Source: Trichopria drosophilae (Eukaryota > Arthropoda > Insecta > Hymenoptera > Diapriidae). Taken from it: a stretch of DNA of 64,000 nt. This document shows, in pieces, positions 1-13,600 of the stretch. Numbering within the stretch: the stretch's first letter is position 1; the number at the start of each line of letters is the position of its first letter. The notes under the pieces are model-generated. The model had not been told where the DNA came from, ran no database searches, and saw only the letters and a program-made list of their open reading frames with translations. The translations under genes and the position numbers were made by a program. The DNA is taken from the NCBI GenBank assembly GCA_030407085.1, contig CM059584.1, forward strand, positions 130,857,501-130,921,500, in the 5' to 3' direction.

Positions 1-124
1 ACGTGCTGGAGTTTGGTCGTCATATCACTCTGAAATTTTTAACGTAAAAAGTTCACTTTTTCTACAAAGTCCCTTTTGCATGATTTTAGTGCAAATCATT
101 TACAAGAGGTGACATTTCTCATTT

Positions 125-480
125 TTGGTTCAAAAGCAAGATTATGCACCCTTAAAAATAGAACACTTGAAGAGCACAAGCAATAAACTGAACATTGGAA
201 ACACACAAGAAATGGAAACAGACACCAATAGTTCAAACAATGCTTTATCTAGGAAACAAACCTTACACTTATTGAAACAGGCAAAACTACCGAGGGAAAA
301 TTCTATGCTAGCAATGGTATTTATGAGGTTCAATGTCCTTATGGAACTGTAGGTCCCTCTAAGGTTGCAATGAAAAAAAAAACAATGAAAATAGAAGTAT
401 TTTGACTCAAATGCATAAAAATCAGTCACAAGAAAGTGCTGGATTCAGGTCATTAACTTTCATAGCCAAAAAAGAGTAAT
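125..480 (+). repeat. Decayed interspersed repeat, copy 1 (possible coding remnant)
   Basis: This segment is a diverged relative of the block near 18.25-18.51 kb in the same orientation. Shared tracts include CCAATAGTT followed by ACAATG and CTAGG.AAACAA, then CTGTAGGTCC before an A-run, then AAGAAAGT.CTGGATT.AGGT and GAGTAATCAA. Two short open frames overlap with a +1 shift (one at 125-352, another from about 304 to the stop near 405), as in a decayed transposon gene. I do not recognise the protein family. The left border is unclear and may lie before position 1. Confidence 0.45.
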
Positions 481-1285
481 CAAATAATGCCAATGCAGAA
501 AATGTACTTGTTGGTGTGAAATGACTTGGTACAACAATAGTGCTTTTTTTAGCAAACTCAGTTATTACTTAGGAGAATAGACCTAAAGGGCCGCTGGTAT
601 TCTTACTCAACTTCATCGGTTTTGTGTTAATTTTAGGGTAGTGCAAACTATTGTTAAACTAAGAATTGGTACGAAATGATTCACTGCACTACCAATAAAC
701 AACATCTTGGATATAAGATCACCGTCTGTCAGTGCTGCATGAACGAAGGAATATTTGAAGCATCCGGATGGTACTTAGCTGGGTAGATTCATCCACCGTA
801 CAATACGGCGGATCAATAAAAAATAGTTACCAGATGGCCAATTTCTTAGTTGAGTGACTGTAATACCTAGTCTCAATGATCGGTGAGCCCTGCTACAATA
901 TATGGCAATCTTTTAATCACCAAGAAGAGGAGAGGAGATTTGAAACCCCGATTTATTATACAGATGCAAGGCGAATCAATGTAATTGGACATACTTGAAT
1001 TCCCTCAACATTCCCCCGTTGTCTTCGACCCACAGTCAGGTTATATTTCAAAATGGAAAATATGAATTTAAAAGAAACATAAGAAAAATGAGAACAAAGC
1101 GTGGATATATTTCCTCTATTTTTTTGTACAGCAATAAAAAAGTAACCCTCCAAAAAGACATTATGTTTTCAACACACCAATTAAGAATGATTCACTGGGA
1201 TGGTTTAATGAGGCGGCGAATAAAATATCAACGTTCTTTCATTTTCTATTTTTGGAGATAAGAAACGTCGGGAGTTTCACATCTG
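481..1285. other. AT-rich stretch with no recognisable feature
   Basis: Mixed AT-rich sequence. I see no coding signal, repeat or RNA gene. Short overlapping open frames on both strands around 956-1261 are of chance length. Confidence 0.5.
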
Positions 1286-1289
1286 GCGA

Positions 1290-1790
1290 AAAAAGGCAAA
1301 CGTAGAATCTTTCGTGGAGCGATATTGAAAACACCCGTTCCCATGTGTGTGCCCAGCTGGGTACATCGTCTCCCTGCGACAAATTCGCTGATCAGCTGGA
1401 ACTCGATCCTGCCCCGAGCTCCCGGAAAAAGAGCGTCCCGCGGGAATTATGTCGGCAATCTGGATCGCCCGAAGACGTCCAGGTCATTCGGTTACTCGGC
1501 GAAATCAGATTACCGGAGGCGTCGATGATGACGGCAACCCCGACGTCAGAAATAAAAAAAGGGGAGGACTGAGCCGTGACGCCGCATAGGAATCGATGTC
1601 CGCTGGAAAATGCCGCGTCAACCCCTCGAATCCTGGGTGGTGAGTCGGAGCTCTCGAATTCCGAGCACCGATGAAGACGGTGCCGATCGTCGTGCCGACG
1701 ACCCCTGTCACCGGCGCATAACCTTCGAGATTCCGGCGATACTTAACATTCCGGATGAAGTCAAGCTGCTGTAGCCCCCATATTTACATT
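1290..1790. other. GC/CpG-richer island 1
   Basis: Base composition changes abruptly to GC-rich with many CpG, then drops back to AT-rich near 1.8 kb. Short open frames occur on both strands in several phases, as expected from fewer stop codons, and none looks like a known protein. Candidate conserved non-coding or regulatory sequence; that function is inference. Confidence 0.35.
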
Positions 1791-2860
1791 CGAACGTCTT
1801 CTCTACACACTCTATCTTCCACCACCTTTCTACCTTTTTTTGAAGTCCCATGGGCGAGATAGGTTCGACTAAGGGAACAAATTATCCCGTCGAATGTTTA
1901 TCATTATCCAACAGTTCTGGACCATCCTGATGTCACAGTTTTACTAGGCCCAATGCTAGTTAATTGTGTTTAGAGTCAACAGTGGTAAAAGCGGCTTCTA
2001 CCTCGTTTTGCCTCAGGCGATCGACCTTCCGTAACAGAAATGAGCTTTTAGCAGGATGTCTTGGCGGATGGATGGATAGATGGATTAATATAGATGATGA
2101 AGTGCGCCGTACAGCTGTGACCACTTTTCCTCTGATGCGTCGCCTTACGGAATTTTGCACAAAATGAACTCAACTAGGCATTTTGTCAATTATAAAATGG
2201 ATATCTATAAGAGATGGGGAAAAGCTGATACTTTCTAACGATACCCGTTAATGAAAAGTTCTCATTTTGTTATTGTTTTATGGTTATCTAACTCCTGAAT
2301 ATGAGTCTTGATGGATTTACAATGTGAATGCAATAGAACGATTGTCTCAACGCTTTTCCAATCCTAGTGGATGATGAGCGGACTAGAAAATGTTGGGATA
2401 ACTTGTAATTTTCATGAATTCACGTATTAGTTAACGATGATTATAGCTTTATTTACAATCTTCGTGGGATCTTTCGGATGCTCCAAATCTCGAAACTCTA
2501 CTATCTGGATCAGAGGTTCTTGGTGACTGTGGTACCATTTTTATCATCTGTAATGTATCCGAAAACAAAGACGATATTATCATTGAACCTAGTTGACCAT
2601 AAACAACATACCAGCAAATAACAAGAGTTATTAAATATACGTAGGTACTAATTAACGACTCTGCTGCATTGTCCACGGTAATTACACGAAACAAACTTCT
2701 ATCCTGCACAATGATAAAATTTCCAGTTGGAAATATCAATTCGGTATAAACCAATTTCTAAATTCGTTATTACATTTTTCCGGAATCCCGTTATGTGCAC
2801 GCAGTAGGAAATCGAACAGCTCTAGGGGCGTTCTGTAATGCCCACGATATTTTGAAATAC
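1791..2860. other. Unannotated spacer
   Basis: No gene or clear repeat is visible. A moderately GC-richer patch at about 1.97-2.17 kb contains a small GGAT/GATG-rich tract (GGATGGATGGATAGATGG near 2.06 kb) and mirrored chance open frames on both strands. Confidence 0.45.
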
Positions 2861-3280
2861 GAGATATCAGGTATTGTTGTTCGGAGCGATGCATTTTTCA
2901 TCGCTAAACATTGGAACCAGGACATGCCACATTTATTCTAGCCCAGACGTTTCCGCGCTCGGTGGCAAAATAAAATTCATGTGTTATACAGCGACGCACA
3001 AATATAAATTCCTCCCACCACTGTCGCGATGTGTCTCCATGGGCTCACCATGGCGTATCGCCGGGCAACAAGCGCACTAATTAATTCGGTACTGTATTAA
3101 CATCCGACCCCCGGCTTATACACTTTTAATCCCGTATACAAACCGCCAGATCCAAGGTCCACTGGAATGATGGATATGCCGAAAAATATATCGCGCAATT
3201 CAATGCGGTCGCTCGGTGTACCCGTAAAGGCACTTCCAGCGTTTTCTATTACTCGTATATACCAGCATAATAATAGAACG
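2861..3280. other. GC-richer island 2
   Basis: A compact GC-richer block with TAATTAA near 3.08 kb, embedded in AT-rich DNA. No open frame has recognisable homology. A cis-regulatory or conserved non-coding role is possible but unproven. Confidence 0.3.
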
Positions 3281-6200
3281 CATTACCGACGGAGCCTGAA
3301 CATGTATGAGAATTTAATATTCGGCTAGGCGTTTCAGAAATTGCAAAAATACTTTACGACTAGTGCATAGTTAATAGTATTTTAATATGAATTCGGTTAG
3401 TCATTGCCTTCTTCTGCACGTAAGAAATATTTTTGTTTATTATTCCAGTTCCGCAGATCTCGAGAACGATAAAAGAAACGCTTCAGACCAAAATCTCCTT
3501 ATAAATGTATGTAATATTTCTTATTTTTGTACTTTTCGATGAGAAGTGCATTGTAATAGAAATTTAAAGACTTTTACGATTCATTTATATAATTTATGAT
3601 AGTCTGAAGTGCAAGTGTACAGATATACATTAGAATAGTGCGGACCAATTCACTGGATCTAGATCATGAATTACAATAAGATCAGTTTCATGGGCAAATC
3701 AACAAATTATACTTTAAGACATACGTATACAGCAATCTTTATTTTATTAAATTGTTTGAGTATTATTAAAAGAGTACCAAAATATGCACCCGTTTATTTG
3801 TTTACCTTGACAGTAACCTTGTCGCTAATTTTATTGGTTGAATCAGTATATACATATTCACAAAAATTGGAATAACATCCACAATGATAATAATACATCA
3901 TATATTCCACTAATTTTTGTAACGCTCCTTTGAAAAAATAAGATCTTACTATTAGTCGAAAAAGAAAAATTATTGAGATGTTTGCAATACTACTTAGATT
4001 ATGAAAATAGAATGAAATCCTAATTGCCAATATATATTTATTTATTTACCTTATACATTAATAATATTTTTTAATTGTTTTTAATTATATTTAGTTAGTT
4101 TCGGATCTATTATTTCTGTTATCAGTACACGATATTAATAAGTATTTCGTTCATTTCTTTCTTAGTCATATTATCACCAAAACCTCAATATAAAAAATAT
4201 GTTATTTTAGCTTCGTTTATTTGTTACTTATAACCATCTTTAAAAACTAAAAAATTAGTACACAAGCGTAAAAATAATAAAGAAATATACTTAATTTGTT
4301 TTTAAATGAATTACAATTCATTCTATATTACAGAATATACGACAGAAACCTCATATAGTCTTTTACCTAAATTGACAATACTAATGAATAATTTCTCTCC
4401 AGAATTCTGCACCAAAATTCGATGACGAATTCACTAGGTCGTTGTCTTAAAAGAGATAAATGAAGGACAATTCAGTCACGTAAAGAAAAACAACAAAATC
4501 AAATTCCATTCTTCATTTACGTGTCTTAAACTAAAGATTGATATTAAATTCAGGTTACCTTAATTTGACTCAACTAGTGCGTCTTTTACGGTTGGGCAAT
4601 TGCACACGTACTCCTCATTTAATACCGTAGATACATGTATTTCCAGAGAATAATAATTGAGCATTAATTCTCTGCAATGTTATAAATTTGATCGTTTTAC
4701 TCAGTTCTATTACGTTGGAAATTAATAGTATCAGATAAAAGTATGTTTCGCAAATTCTGCATCAATTTCGATAAATCGGAAACAATCACAATAAGATAAT
4801 TTAATGTTACAATGCGAAGAATGCAAAATCTGAATATTTAAACAATTCCATATAAACCCGTAGTATAATATAGTTCAAAGCTATTTCCAGTTCAAAGAGT
4901 TATACAATTAGCGATTTAATGGAGTTTCTATCAAGTTTTTATTGCTTTTAATAACCTTTCATGTAGGTATATTTGCCGAATGGAAATTTTTTTTTGTAAT
5001 GACTTCAACCGAATATGATCTAGAATATTTCAAATATATAAATCTACGTAGTTGTACGCAATTAATATCATGTACTGATTAGGCCTGAATTTTATAGAAA
5101 ATAGTCATGCATTTGTGAATTTGAGGGCGTGTTCTTGCTGTAAAGGATTTATCTAAAGGCTTGTGTTATTCAAATATTCTATGCACGCATTTTCGTTTCA
5201 GACAATAAAATATACTATCTACAGCTGCGTTATATTTTTGTAATTTTTTATATTCTGCTTTATGAAATTTAATTTTTAATAAGCTTTCAGTTTATTTTGA
5301 TTAATGAAATATAGTCGACTTCGCTTCAGGAAGAAAAGTGTGTCAACCTGTCAGTTTAATCCTAGTAAAAACTAGAGCCCACATAATGAAAACCACTTTG
5401 TTGGTAAGTTTTTCTGAACATGACTGCATTAAACAATTAGAACTGACCAGATCAGTCCCATCATTTTTCTGGATAATGAACTATTAATATCAATCATTTT
5501 TTATAATTTCAGAATTATTTAGAAAAAAGTTATATGGTCACTATTGCACAGAAAAATAGTCATTTTGGACTACTACTTGGATAGTAAGATATAGATAAAA
5601 TATTTTTAGTATGTGTCTTAAGTCTAGCACATGCATTACTGCATAAATAGTAAGAACACCAAGAAAATTTGTTTTGTCCGCATTTTACAACCTAAATAGT
5701 TTTCCCAGCTATCTATTTTTTGTCACGTGATAGTAAAAATATGCAAGGACAACATTCTGGTGTCTTGGAATCAAGAAATTTCGTGACATTTTTTTCTCGT
5801 TCTAGTAATCAATAACAACTTCGTCTATCAATTGGACACGAACAGTTACGTTGACTATTGGTCCTATTGGTCAATATTCTCTACAGTAACTATATATAGG
5901 GTGTATACATAAGCTTCGAACAAGGGGTGGCACATGTTATAGGAATCCGAACTCATGGTCGACCTGCGCTATTGATACACAAGTCAATTGTTATCATCAG
6001 TTTCCTCGAGGCTTATTTAATTACCGATTTTCAATAATATTCTTTTGGACAATTTTTGTTTGATGGCATTATTGAAATTTATTAGACATTAAAAGAAGAA
6101 ATCAATCCTTATAATCCGGCTTAAAAATCAATTTCTATGAAAACGTATAAGGTCGTAATTAGAGATTAACAAATCAAACGGACTGTTTTTCATGCTATCA

Positions 6201-6540
6201 AAGACGTGAAATTTATAACAAATTTTGCTTCTATAATAAGTTCTTTAATGTCTGTTATAAATTAGGTCAGATAATCAATTCGGTTTCTTCATACAGTCTT
6301 TTAAATATTCTTTATTTAGCCATTCTTTATTTTTCCTTGGGCTCACTTCAGACTTTAATGAAAAATCGCCAATTTCGATGACGATTTTAAAAATTACCAG
6401 AAAAAATTAACTGAAAAGAGCAAGGCAAAATATTCTAGACCAAATTATGTTCTACCGAAAATCGATCATTTTTGCCGCGACTTAATGAATGAATTAAAAT
6501 GCCGCTTTAAAAATTGAAATTCTGTTTTAACGTGCGAACC
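3281..6540. other. Long AT-rich desert
   Basis: About 3.3 kb of very AT-rich sequence with simple A/T runs. I see no coding frame of note, no tRNA-like box and no clear inverted repeat. Confidence 0.55.
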
Positions 6541-7290
6541 GTGAGTTTTCGCAAAGTGCAGAACGTCCACTGGAAGAGCAGTGTCTCATTTCAAAATCCA
6601 AACGAGGATCTTTAATGAAATTTTCCGAGGCAAAAATGGCTTTAAAAAGTTTAGCAAATACAATATAATAAGACGAAGAGCCCGCGGCCAGAAATTACCG
6701 AATCCTCCGGTGGAACGTAATTGCCTCGCAATTGCATTTATTCCCAAGTACGGTTACAATTACGTAATGGGCCGTCTGCAAAAAGTCGTGCATCGCGTCT
6801 GTGCGTATTTGCCCTTAAGGGAGAAAAGACAGTAAAACGATTCTCAGCGACTCTGACGGCTCCCCGTTACGCCCGTATTAAATTATGGAGCCACCATTTC
6901 GCGGACGCACCGCGCGATGGCAAGATGGTTGGCAATTTATTATTTATTATTGATTCGTCGAGTAGAAGCACGCGACTGTAATTAAATTTGAGCTTGGCTC
7001 ATATATACAAGCCCCCGATCCGTGGTATGCACACGTATATACAAATACGTAAGTGTATACACTCGTTGTCGCTCTCCTATCGTACAATGGCGAATTCGAG
7101 CGTACATCGGGCGTTGGAAAAACATTTTTTCAGAAATGCTCCCTTGAATTATTACTTCCAGCAATGCGCGACGTTACGGGAATTAATCGCGCGTGAAGTT
7201 TCTGCTAATGAAACTCTCGCTCGTTGAGTGCGCGAATAATTTCTATTTAATAACGCCTTTTTCATACGGCGCAATAAGTGACGTTTGTAA
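6541..7290. other. GC-richer island 3 with homeodomain-type TAATT sites
   Basis: GC-rich block starting near 6.54 kb with several TAATT/ATTA cores (near 6.72, 6.76, 6.98 and 7.18 kb) set in otherwise CpG-rich DNA. This pattern is common in insect enhancers and conserved non-coding elements. Short open frames (6581-6835, 6721-6981, 6988-7227) lie in different phases and none is convincing. Confidence 0.35.
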
Positions 7291-7633
7291 TCCTTTATCG
7301 AATTAAACTACAACTTGTTTGTCGGAGCTCGGTAAAATCGCATGCTTTTCACGGAGAAAATAATGGGTGACATTTTAGTGCCATTGTTTATCAGCGCGTT
7401 CAATTAGACATTTTATTTAATTAGCAGTACATATTTACTGCGTTCTGTAATTAGACCTTGGTTTTTCCTACTTCTTTCAACAAATATTCTGGAAAATATA
7501 ATTTAATTTCAAATGTTAGTGGAAAATATGTTAAGAAAATGATTTCTGATTCATACTTTTGATCGCTCTTCTACGCTACTTGATATGCCAAATGTCATTT
7601 TCGGAATATTTTTCAAAGATTAAAACAATGAAA

Positions 7634-8075
7634 CGTGAAATCTTACATGAGATCTCACACAAGACCGTGAAAAATCACATGAGAAACCAGGTGAGAACTC
7701 CGCTGAGGTCTGTGAAAATTCCCCCCCCAAAAAATCTGACAAATGTTGGTTGTTATGTAATGGGGGTTGACATCGAGTCGATTAATTTGAACCTTAATTG
7801 AGATTTTGAAAGACATCAAAAATAAAAAACCTACAGCCTGAATTATCTCAAGAACCTTGAGAAAAACAAAAATTATTATTTTATGTAAATCCTTTCCTTC
7901 TCCGTGATTGCGCACATGGAATATTTTTCTTTTCTGAATTTCTAGATGAGTTCGTACATAAGCAAATTTTCAGCGGAGCTCTCACCTGATTTGTCATGTG
8001 AGTTCTCATGTCAGTTCTCGCATTCTCACGTGATATCTCATGTGAGATCTCACAGTGATTTCTCAGCCGAGAATT
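7634..8075. mobile_element. Hairpin MITE-like element built on TCTCACATGAGA motifs
   Basis: Two arms of about 80-90 bases, near 7634-7722 and 7964-8060, are imperfect reverse complements of each other. The left arm reads CAGGTGAGAACTCCGCTGAG at 7688-7707; the right arm has the complementary CAGCGGAGCTCTCACCTGAT. A loop of about 240 bases separates them. The right arm also has a roughly 12-bp periodicity of TCTCAYGTGA-type motifs (8001-8065), several of them palindromic. No transposase is present. I could not identify target-site duplications, so the outer borders are approximate. Confidence 0.6.
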
Positions 8076-9290
8076 TGCTGCAGGGTAAGGTTAAATACGT
8101 CAAAATTTGAATTTATGCACAATTTTTGTTGTTAAAAATCGCACTATAATGTACATCCACGTGTAATGATTCTGTCGTTTTTTACAGTTTTTTTTATTCT
8201 GTTTTTTCACATAAATTTGTATGGCAAAAAGAGAGAAATACCTGTCAAAAACGATAGATTCATTGAATACTCTTTATTTGAAAAATAAATTCTCTTTATT
8301 GATGTATTTGTTATTAATTTACAGACCAAGCATTCCTCTGCATACTCTTTACGAAAATGATCGTGCTTTTGACGTGATACTTACTAAATATAAGATGGCG
8401 GATCCACGCGTTTTCGTGATCGCTCACCACGAAAAGAATTAAGTATGGACATTCCTAAATGTTGAGAATTACAAAGATTCTCAGTGTACCTTGATACTTT
8501 CCAATAATGTTTATTGCAATTTTAGTATCTATACGATTGAATGTAATCGATGAATACAATTGGGCTAACTCCACATTGCGTCCACCACCTTGTATTCTTT
8601 ACTGTCGAGTTAAAAATAGTCAAAATTAAAACTTCCTTTTTCAGGAGTAACAACGAATTCAGCTGTACTTTTCAATTATAACGTCCGAATCGTACTCAAG
8701 TAGTTCAGAAACAGTATAACAATATCTTTTTGATGCAGTAAACCATCAAATTCAACATCAAATTCTGCTCATTTGGGTCTCAATGGATTTTATTTGCAAG
8801 ATTGAAAAAGATCGAGAAACTATTCCTATTGCTTTTGCAGTATCTTTATGTTGATTTTATTTATGTTGCACATATTTCGTAAGTTATCGTACCTTAGTTA
8901 GAAACAATACAGTTTTTTATCCTACCTACTAGAACATACCGGCCCAACCTAGCAGGTTGAAAATTGCGAACACAATTACTATGTAACATCACCATGAACA
9001 GCAAAAATAGTAATAAATTGATAACCCATAATAACGTGAATTTAATTTAATTTCACGCAGAAAGGTTAGAGTATGCCGAAATGTTTTTATTCGTATAGCC
9101 GATCTCGACGACTCCAGTACTTTAATATGAACTTGTTGAAAACTCTTGACGCAATAATTCCGGTATGCTATCATTACACGAGAGTATCCAGGAACTGAAA
9201 TTGCTTTCAACATGATTAATTTCTAATGTGAGCATGTTTTCGAAACAACCCTCAAATAGGTCAATAAAGGTATCGTAAAAATAAACGACA
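8076..9290. other. AT-rich spacer
   Basis: No gene recognised. GATGGCGGATCC near 8.395 kb resembles the ATGGCAGATCC motif of the hairpin element at 26 kb, but the match is too short to call a copy. Confidence 0.45.
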
Positions 9291-10640
9291 AAGGCCACGT
9301 AGCGTGTAACATCATCAAACAGCTGGCAATCATGACAGGCGCGACGATATCAAAGTCTCTGGTATCGATCCCGGATTTCTACAATACTACTATATCACTG
9401 GAGGCTGAAACTGCGTTTGCTTCGGAATGATGCTGCGAAGAATGGGTGGCGTTTGCCGCGTTTACCAACTGTTTGATGTCGCGCTGAGGACAGCATCGTT
9501 TTTCCCGCGTTGTTGCATTACGCGGCAATGATAGAGTTACGGGCTGGAAAGTCTGTGACACATTTACAATTGCGCGAGCGAGCTGGCGATACAAACACGA
9601 ATTTCCGCATATATTGCCAGACGCCTCATAACTGTCTTTCGACTAACATACATGTTACTCCGGAATGCCTCTGGATACATGAAAAATATACCTTTGGCTT
9701 TAAAAAATAATGGAGGAATTCACTATTTTCCGTCAAAACTCATCCCGGGAATCGGATGAAAAACGTGTTATTTGCAGGCGCACGAGAGAGCGGAAGGGTC
9801 GAAAAGAGCCGAGAGCTGCGAATGAGCCCTCTGTAAACATTTATGAAATGCCGATATGTGACTTGGACGACTGTAAATAGCGCGGCCGCGTGGCTACGTA
9901 GTACGCGTGCACGCATCTCTCCCTGTGTGTTTCCCAGCTGACCAAACGAAACGGTAATCACGGTAAAGTGCTTCCGCAAACAGAATCTCGCGGCGCAAAT
10001 GCTTCCCTCTGCATTTTACTCGCTGAGTAATCAGCTTTCCCGCTAAACGATTTTTTCCGCATCTAATTCGATGGTCCCTGGGCTCTTTAACCGCGAATGT
10101 TAGATCAAGCTCGTACGAGCCGCCCCGATTGCCGAATTTTCCGGTAAATTGGGCGATCGCCCCAAAAATTACCAGAATCCATTGTGTCCGTTAACGACAG
10201 CGCTCGTCCTTCGAATGGTTTTGGATGTTTTTCGACAAGAAAATTAGTTTAACAATATGGTCCATATATTGATATCTCACGTTAGCAACTCATTTTCTTT
10301 CAAATTTAATTATTTGCGTTATACTTAGTGCATTTAGCTTTTTCTATGTCTAAATATAGGATAAAAAGAAAAAGGAAGTATCCGTCGCTTTAATGACTTC
10401 TTTAGTTTATTCGGGGGTCGGCTCTGGGGTGGATATGTTGAACAGACAATCGAAGACGTTACGAGACAATACTAAGACAATACTCCCAGCGATTTTACCC
10501 CTCTGTTTACTTTTGCACGCGGGGCTGGGAAAACTGCGCGCAAAACTCCGATACAGTCAAAGGACTACATTACCATCAGAAGATCACTTCGGGTAAAGAA
10601 GCTGCCTCCCGCTCAGCAATGCTATCTGTGCCGTAGCGCG
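9291..10640. other. Broken GC-richer interval 4
   Basis: Alternating GC- and AT-richer patches, richest at about 9.4-9.6, 9.76-10.17 and 10.4-10.64 kb. A 10-base tandem duplication AGACAATACT occurs at 10464-10473 and 10475-10484. No open frame is recognisable. Possible regulatory DNA, by composition only. Confidence 0.3.
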
Positions 10641-13600
10641 CGCAATGCTCGTTTTTTACGTTTCCAAGTATGGATCCCTAACCAGGATGCTTAAATTGAA
10701 AACATGGCAATATTTTTTAAAGACTGCTCAAATAAATACACATTTTTTCATTAGAAGTAGAAGTGTCGCGGTGTACAATGTTGTATTCTGTAACAGCGAC
10801 CACAATAAAGAAAGAAATATTTTCATATGCCCTGTGTCAAAAACAAATCGGTCACTTGAATAATGCGAAAGTATTATGACAATAACTTAAATATGTTCAA
10901 AGATTACGTCTATACACAAATATAAAGACATTTACGCATAAGGTAAGGTAGTATACTAAAAAGATATTTAATCTATTTCTATTATCAAATATCAAACCGT
11001 CAATATCAATAACATTTTAATATTGATGTTTTGGTTTCTGATTAAAACTGTATTAATTCTACAGCAATATTTAAAAAATGTACTAAAGTTTATAAGTCGT
11101 AGAATTTTCATTTCTGTAGAATTTTACTCCAAACTTGCAAATGACGTCAAAATTGCGATTTAAGAGCACTAATTAAAGTGAGATATACATTTTTCGCATA
11201 GTTTCGTTTTTAAACGATATGTAAATTTATAAAGTTTTTTCTTCCCTGTTCCTAATAATTTAATTGATTTTTTCCGGTTACAAGAAAAATGCAAAATGGG
11301 CCAACGTGTAGCGTGACTTAACATCGCTGTCACGAATATTTATACTCTTTGTCCTTAGATGTGTGAAAAACCGATGTATCATGAATGTACTTAATGTATG
11401 TTTAATTCAAAATTGTCGGCGGTCGAAAAATCATACCGAAAAAAATAGAAGAGGCTCCTCTGATTTAAGCAGATCAGTAGCATAATGTTCTAATAATTTA
11501 GAATGTTTGGCTAACTTAAGTAGTAAAGGTATACGTATAAGATTTTTCCATCTTACACTGAGTTATGTGAGTATTTATTTTTACGGTTCTAATGATAAAG
11601 TTCGAATTATAAGGGTTTTATAGTTGCTCTGATTCAAAGTTACGATACATCTAGATAGTTGTAGGAACTGTGCAACTTTTTTGCGATTGAATTGGATGGA
11701 TTAAAATCTCATATAACAAATTCTGGGGATTAAATTTTAGTAGAATCTGCGAGTTTTGAAATTTAATACTCGACCGAGAACCTGTTAAAGCACATTCATG
11801 ATAATAATCGCCTATAATCCTTGAATCTCCGGATACACGTGGCGACAAGACTTTTGCATGCCAGTTGGTGGTATCATGAACAAGATATTCATTTAATTTC
11901 GAGGTGAGAAATCTGTCAAATATCAGAACATTAACCTGGCAAATTGTGAGAATAATATGTTTACGTTGGCTGCTAAAAATCACGACCAATGTGCAATCAA
12001 ATTTTGTAAAGAAAATTAAGTTTTGCAGTTGAAAACAAACGCTGGTTACTTATTACATACATTTAAATAAAGTTATTCTGTTTATTTGAATTTAAATATT
12101 TCCACATAAACCATAGGCCACATGAATTTAGGTTCCATAATATAGATTACTAAGCTGCTAATTTATTTATTAGCATTTCTTGGTTATTTTAAATTATGAT
12201 TTACGTCTATGTTATATTGAAATGAACATTAAAGTATGCAAAAAAAATTTATCGAAAAGCAATCCATGCATAGATAAAGGATAATTTCTTAATGAATAAA
12301 GAGGAGTTTGCTGGAAGCTGAAATCGTTATATTGGATTTTTTTCTAGTTGTCTCTATACTTATTATGCTTATGATTCGATTTTTGTTTAATATTAGTAAA
12401 TCTTTTCTTCAAATTCTCGTTTTTCAATAATTCCGCAAAGAGTTCTACAAAATTAAACTATTAAAGAATTTAGAAATTTCCTGTATCCTTTACAGTTTCG
12501 ATTATATGGTAAAAGGAAATTGAATCACCACCATGATGTGAAATACCACCTATTTTAGTTCGTTGAAAACAATATTGATTCGTACTATCGAATTCCAGGT
12601 GAAAATTCATCACAATTTGAGTGTATTAGAGACTAACCTGGTATACGTAGCTCATCAATCATTACTTTATATAGTATTAGATATCGTTGAAATTGAATCT
12701 ACGTCAATATTTCCAAATTTACGGCAACAAATCCTATACAATGGATATAGAATCTGAATATTGCAATTAATGAAACATAAAGTTATCAATTTATGATGTA
12801 ACCGTTGTGAACCAATGTAGTTTTGATCATCCTGTTCTTTGCTTTATCTTATTTTAGGTATACTAAAACTGGCGATGGTATCAAGCAATTGTTTTATTTA
12901 AATTTAGTCTGCGTGTAATATAACCAAATTGAAGAATAATTTATAGAATAAATATTATATTAATGAACGAACAGAATTGTTTGTTACGTATTATCTGAAT
13001 AATATATGTTTCTTTCAAACGCTAATGGCGTTTTAGTCAATAATTATTAAAATTAAAAATTGACGGAACTTTTAATTTTATAAAATTGTATATTCTACTC
13101 TAGAAAATAACTCATTTTAAATGTAATTTTAAGTTTTATGAATTAATTATGGGTTTTAATGATTTAAAAAATATGGATTTTATAATTGCTTTTCTCTGAT
13201 GTTCTTAAACTGAAATTGGTACAATCTACCATTATCGTCTTTTCAATTTCAACGAAAATATTTTATAATATCTTGTTAGTTTTTCTCAGAGAAACACAAT
13301 TTAAGCTGATAAGACTTTATTTAGAAATTCAAGACGATTTCTCAATCTTTCTAAGTTTGTATTTTAATTAAATTCCATAAAAATTACCAAAAGAATCACA
13401 GTAACTTTTGTTGAGTTTAATCTCTTTACAATTTTTTGGATGAAAAAAATAAATTATTTCATCAATAGTTGCGAAGCATTCGATATTAAAATAAAAACTT
13501 TAATTCAGTTTTTAAACAATAATTAATAGTTAATGTTCGAATCCATATGAAACAATCACTAAAACTGGGGTTAAATTTGCACAATAAAGATTACTATTAT

